DNA of 5,321 nt from Bacillota bacterium. GTDB lineage: Bacteria; Bacillota; Limnochordia; JAAZLZ01. The stretch spans positions 1 to 5,321 of the forward strand of contig JAAZLZ010000056.1 in the NCBI GenBank assembly GCA_012799075.1, read 5' to 3'. Under the pieces are notes generated by a model. That model made no database searches, was not told where the DNA came from, and saw only the letters and a list, made by a program, of their open reading frames with translations. This document shows, one piece after another, positions 4,298 to 5,321 of the stretch (positions are counted from its first letter, which is position 1; every line of letters begins with the position of its first letter). A program made the position numbers and the translations under genes.

Positions 4298-5321
4298 TTG
4301 AAAGGTGAAAGCGTTGTGCTGCCTGCAGGGAAAGAGGCAAGTAGCCCTTTGTCCTTGCTGAAGCGAAACGCCGTTCCGGTGTTATTCGCGGTCCTGTGCA
4401 CCCTTGGGGTGATCGTGGCCGAAATCGACCCCCTGTTCCTTGTCAATGAGATAATTGCGCGGCTGGCCCGAAATAGCTTTTTGATCTTATCGCTGCTAAT
4501 TCCCGTTTCCGCCGGATTGGGCTTGAACTTTGCCATCGTCATCGGCGCCATGGCCGGCCAAGCGGCCGTCATTGCCGTCACCCATTACAAGATTCGGGGT
4601 CTGGCTGGTCTTCTTTGGGCCATGGCCGGTTCGGTCCCCCTGGCTATTGTCATGGGGTATCTGGCTGGCTTGGTCCTAAACCGCGCCAAGGGCCGGGAGA
4701 TGATCACCTCGATGATCCTTGGCTTTTTTGTCAACGGCCTTTATCAGCTGGTGTTCCTCTTCCTCGTGGGCACCGTCATTCCGATGAAGAATCGGGCAAT
4801 GATGCTTCCCGGCGGAGTGGGACTGCGCAATACAGTGGATCTTTATCCCATTGCCCAGGTACTGGACAAGCTGTGGCGGATCGATGTGGCCGGCATCCGC
4901 ATCCCGACGGCCACCCTTCTTCTGACGGCTGCCCTTTGCGCTGCTATTCATTATCTGATGCGCACCCGGCTGGGCCAGAAGATGCGGGCCGTGGGGCAGG
5001 ACATGCAAATTGCAGCTGTGGCAGGAATTGACGTGGACCGGACTCGGATCATCGCCATGATCCTGTCCACGGTCTTGGCCGCCTGGGGTCAGCTAATCTT
5101 TCTGCAAAACATCAGTACACTAAATACCTACAACAGCCATGAACAGGTGGGGACCTTTGCCATCGCCGCCTTGCTGGTGGGAGGGGCGACCGCCCGAAGG
5201 GCCACCATTTGGCAGGCCCTGCTGGGACTGCTTCTGTTCCATACCCTGTTTGTTGTCTCCCCCTTGGCCGGGCAAGCGATCGTTGGCATTCCCCAGATCG
5301 GGGAGTACTTCAGGGTGTTTG
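4298..5321 (+). CDS. BPD_transp_2 (RbsC-like) ABC importer permease, subunit 2 (3' end cut by window)
   Basis: This frame runs from TTG 4298 to the window end without a stop (341 whole codons), so nearly all of a typical 340-360 residue permease is present. Residues 1-24 are polar and precede the first membrane segment (about 25-41), a longer N-terminal tail than in subunit 1. The shared motif AGLGLNFAIVIGAMAG (72-87) aligns with CGVGLNFGLPVG of subunit 1. The coupling loop TRLGQKMRAVGQDMQIAAVAGI (about 223-244) and ALLVGGATARRATIWQALLG (291-310) match the conserved family blocks. A polar stretch at about 162-201 (PMKNRAMMLPGG to DVAGI) corresponds to the similar loop at 150-191 of subunit 1. 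The two permeases are clearly paralogues but diverged, which supports a heterodimeric channel. Start chosen on the GGAG 5 nt upstream. Whether another gene follows cannot be seen. Confidence 0.88.
   Translation, partial: MKGESVVLPAGKEASSPLSLLKRNAVPVLFAVLCTLGVIVAEIDPLFLVNEIIARLARNSFLILSLLIPVSAGLGLNFAIVIGAMAGQAAVIAVTHYKIRGLAGLLWAMAGSVPLAIVMGYLAGLVLNRAKGREMITSMILGFFVNGLYQLVFLFLVGTVIPMKNRAMMLPGGVGLRNTVDLYPIAQVLDKLWRIDVAGIRIPTATLLLTAALCAAIHYLMRTRLGQKMRAVGQDMQIAAVAGIDVDRTRIIAMILSTVLAAWGQLIFLQNISTLNTYNSHEQVGTFAIAALLVGGATARRATIWQALLGLLLFHTLFVVSPLAGQAIVGIPQIGEYFRVF

Noticed and set aside
4615..5031. Second + strand open frame inside permease 2
   Set aside because: Its product is rich in Gly, Pro, His and Arg with no membrane segments, while the permease frame has conserved family blocks over the same bases.

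Overview
The window carries one complete-looking ABC import operon of a GC-moderate bacterium (mid to upper 50s % GC by eye). Strong AGGAGG-type Shine-Dalgarno sites, GTG and TTG starts, and a substrate-binding protein (SBP) recognisable as the DUF3798 family suggest a Firmicutes/Clostridia-like or Synergistota-like anaerobe. This is inference; the sequence contains no taxonomic marker. The SBP has an ordinary Sec signal peptide rather than a lipobox, which fits an organism with an outer membrane and periplasm better than a classic monoderm.

Layout, all on the + strand. Positions 1-135 hold the last 44 codons of an AzlD-like branched-chain amino acid exporter subunit. Positions 136-404 are non-coding and hold a candidate promoter, a candidate terminator or attenuator and the ribosome binding site of the next gene. 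Positions 405-1508 encode the DUF3798 SBP. Positions 1509-1657 are a short but highly structured gap: a 12-bp palindrome, a perfect 15-bp stem-loop, a second 12-bp stem-loop and a local hairpin covering the ATPase ribosome binding site. Positions 1658-3259 encode a duplicated RbsA/MglA-type ATPase. Positions 3256-4296 and 4298-5321 encode two paralogous BPD_transp_2 (RbsC-like) permeases. The second one is cut by the window end.

How the genes work together. The SBP should capture a ligand outside the membrane and deliver it to a channel probably made of the two different permeases. The single tandem ATPase drives this channel from the cytoplasm. The ATPase, permease 1 and permease 2 are tightly coupled: a 4-bp ATGA overlap, then a 1-nt gap. 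The SBP is separated from them by the hairpin-rich gap, which probably keeps SBP mRNA abundant relative to the membrane parts. The substrate cannot be read from the sequence. Sugars, nucleosides and other small polar molecules are all possible, and DUF3798 itself is named as a domain of unknown function.

The points most worth a second look are the orphan-substrate cassette itself, the stacked RNA structures between SBP and ATPase, the asymmetric ATP sites, and the unusual shared GLNF motif of both permeases. I saw no tRNA, rRNA, CRISPR array or insertion sequence.
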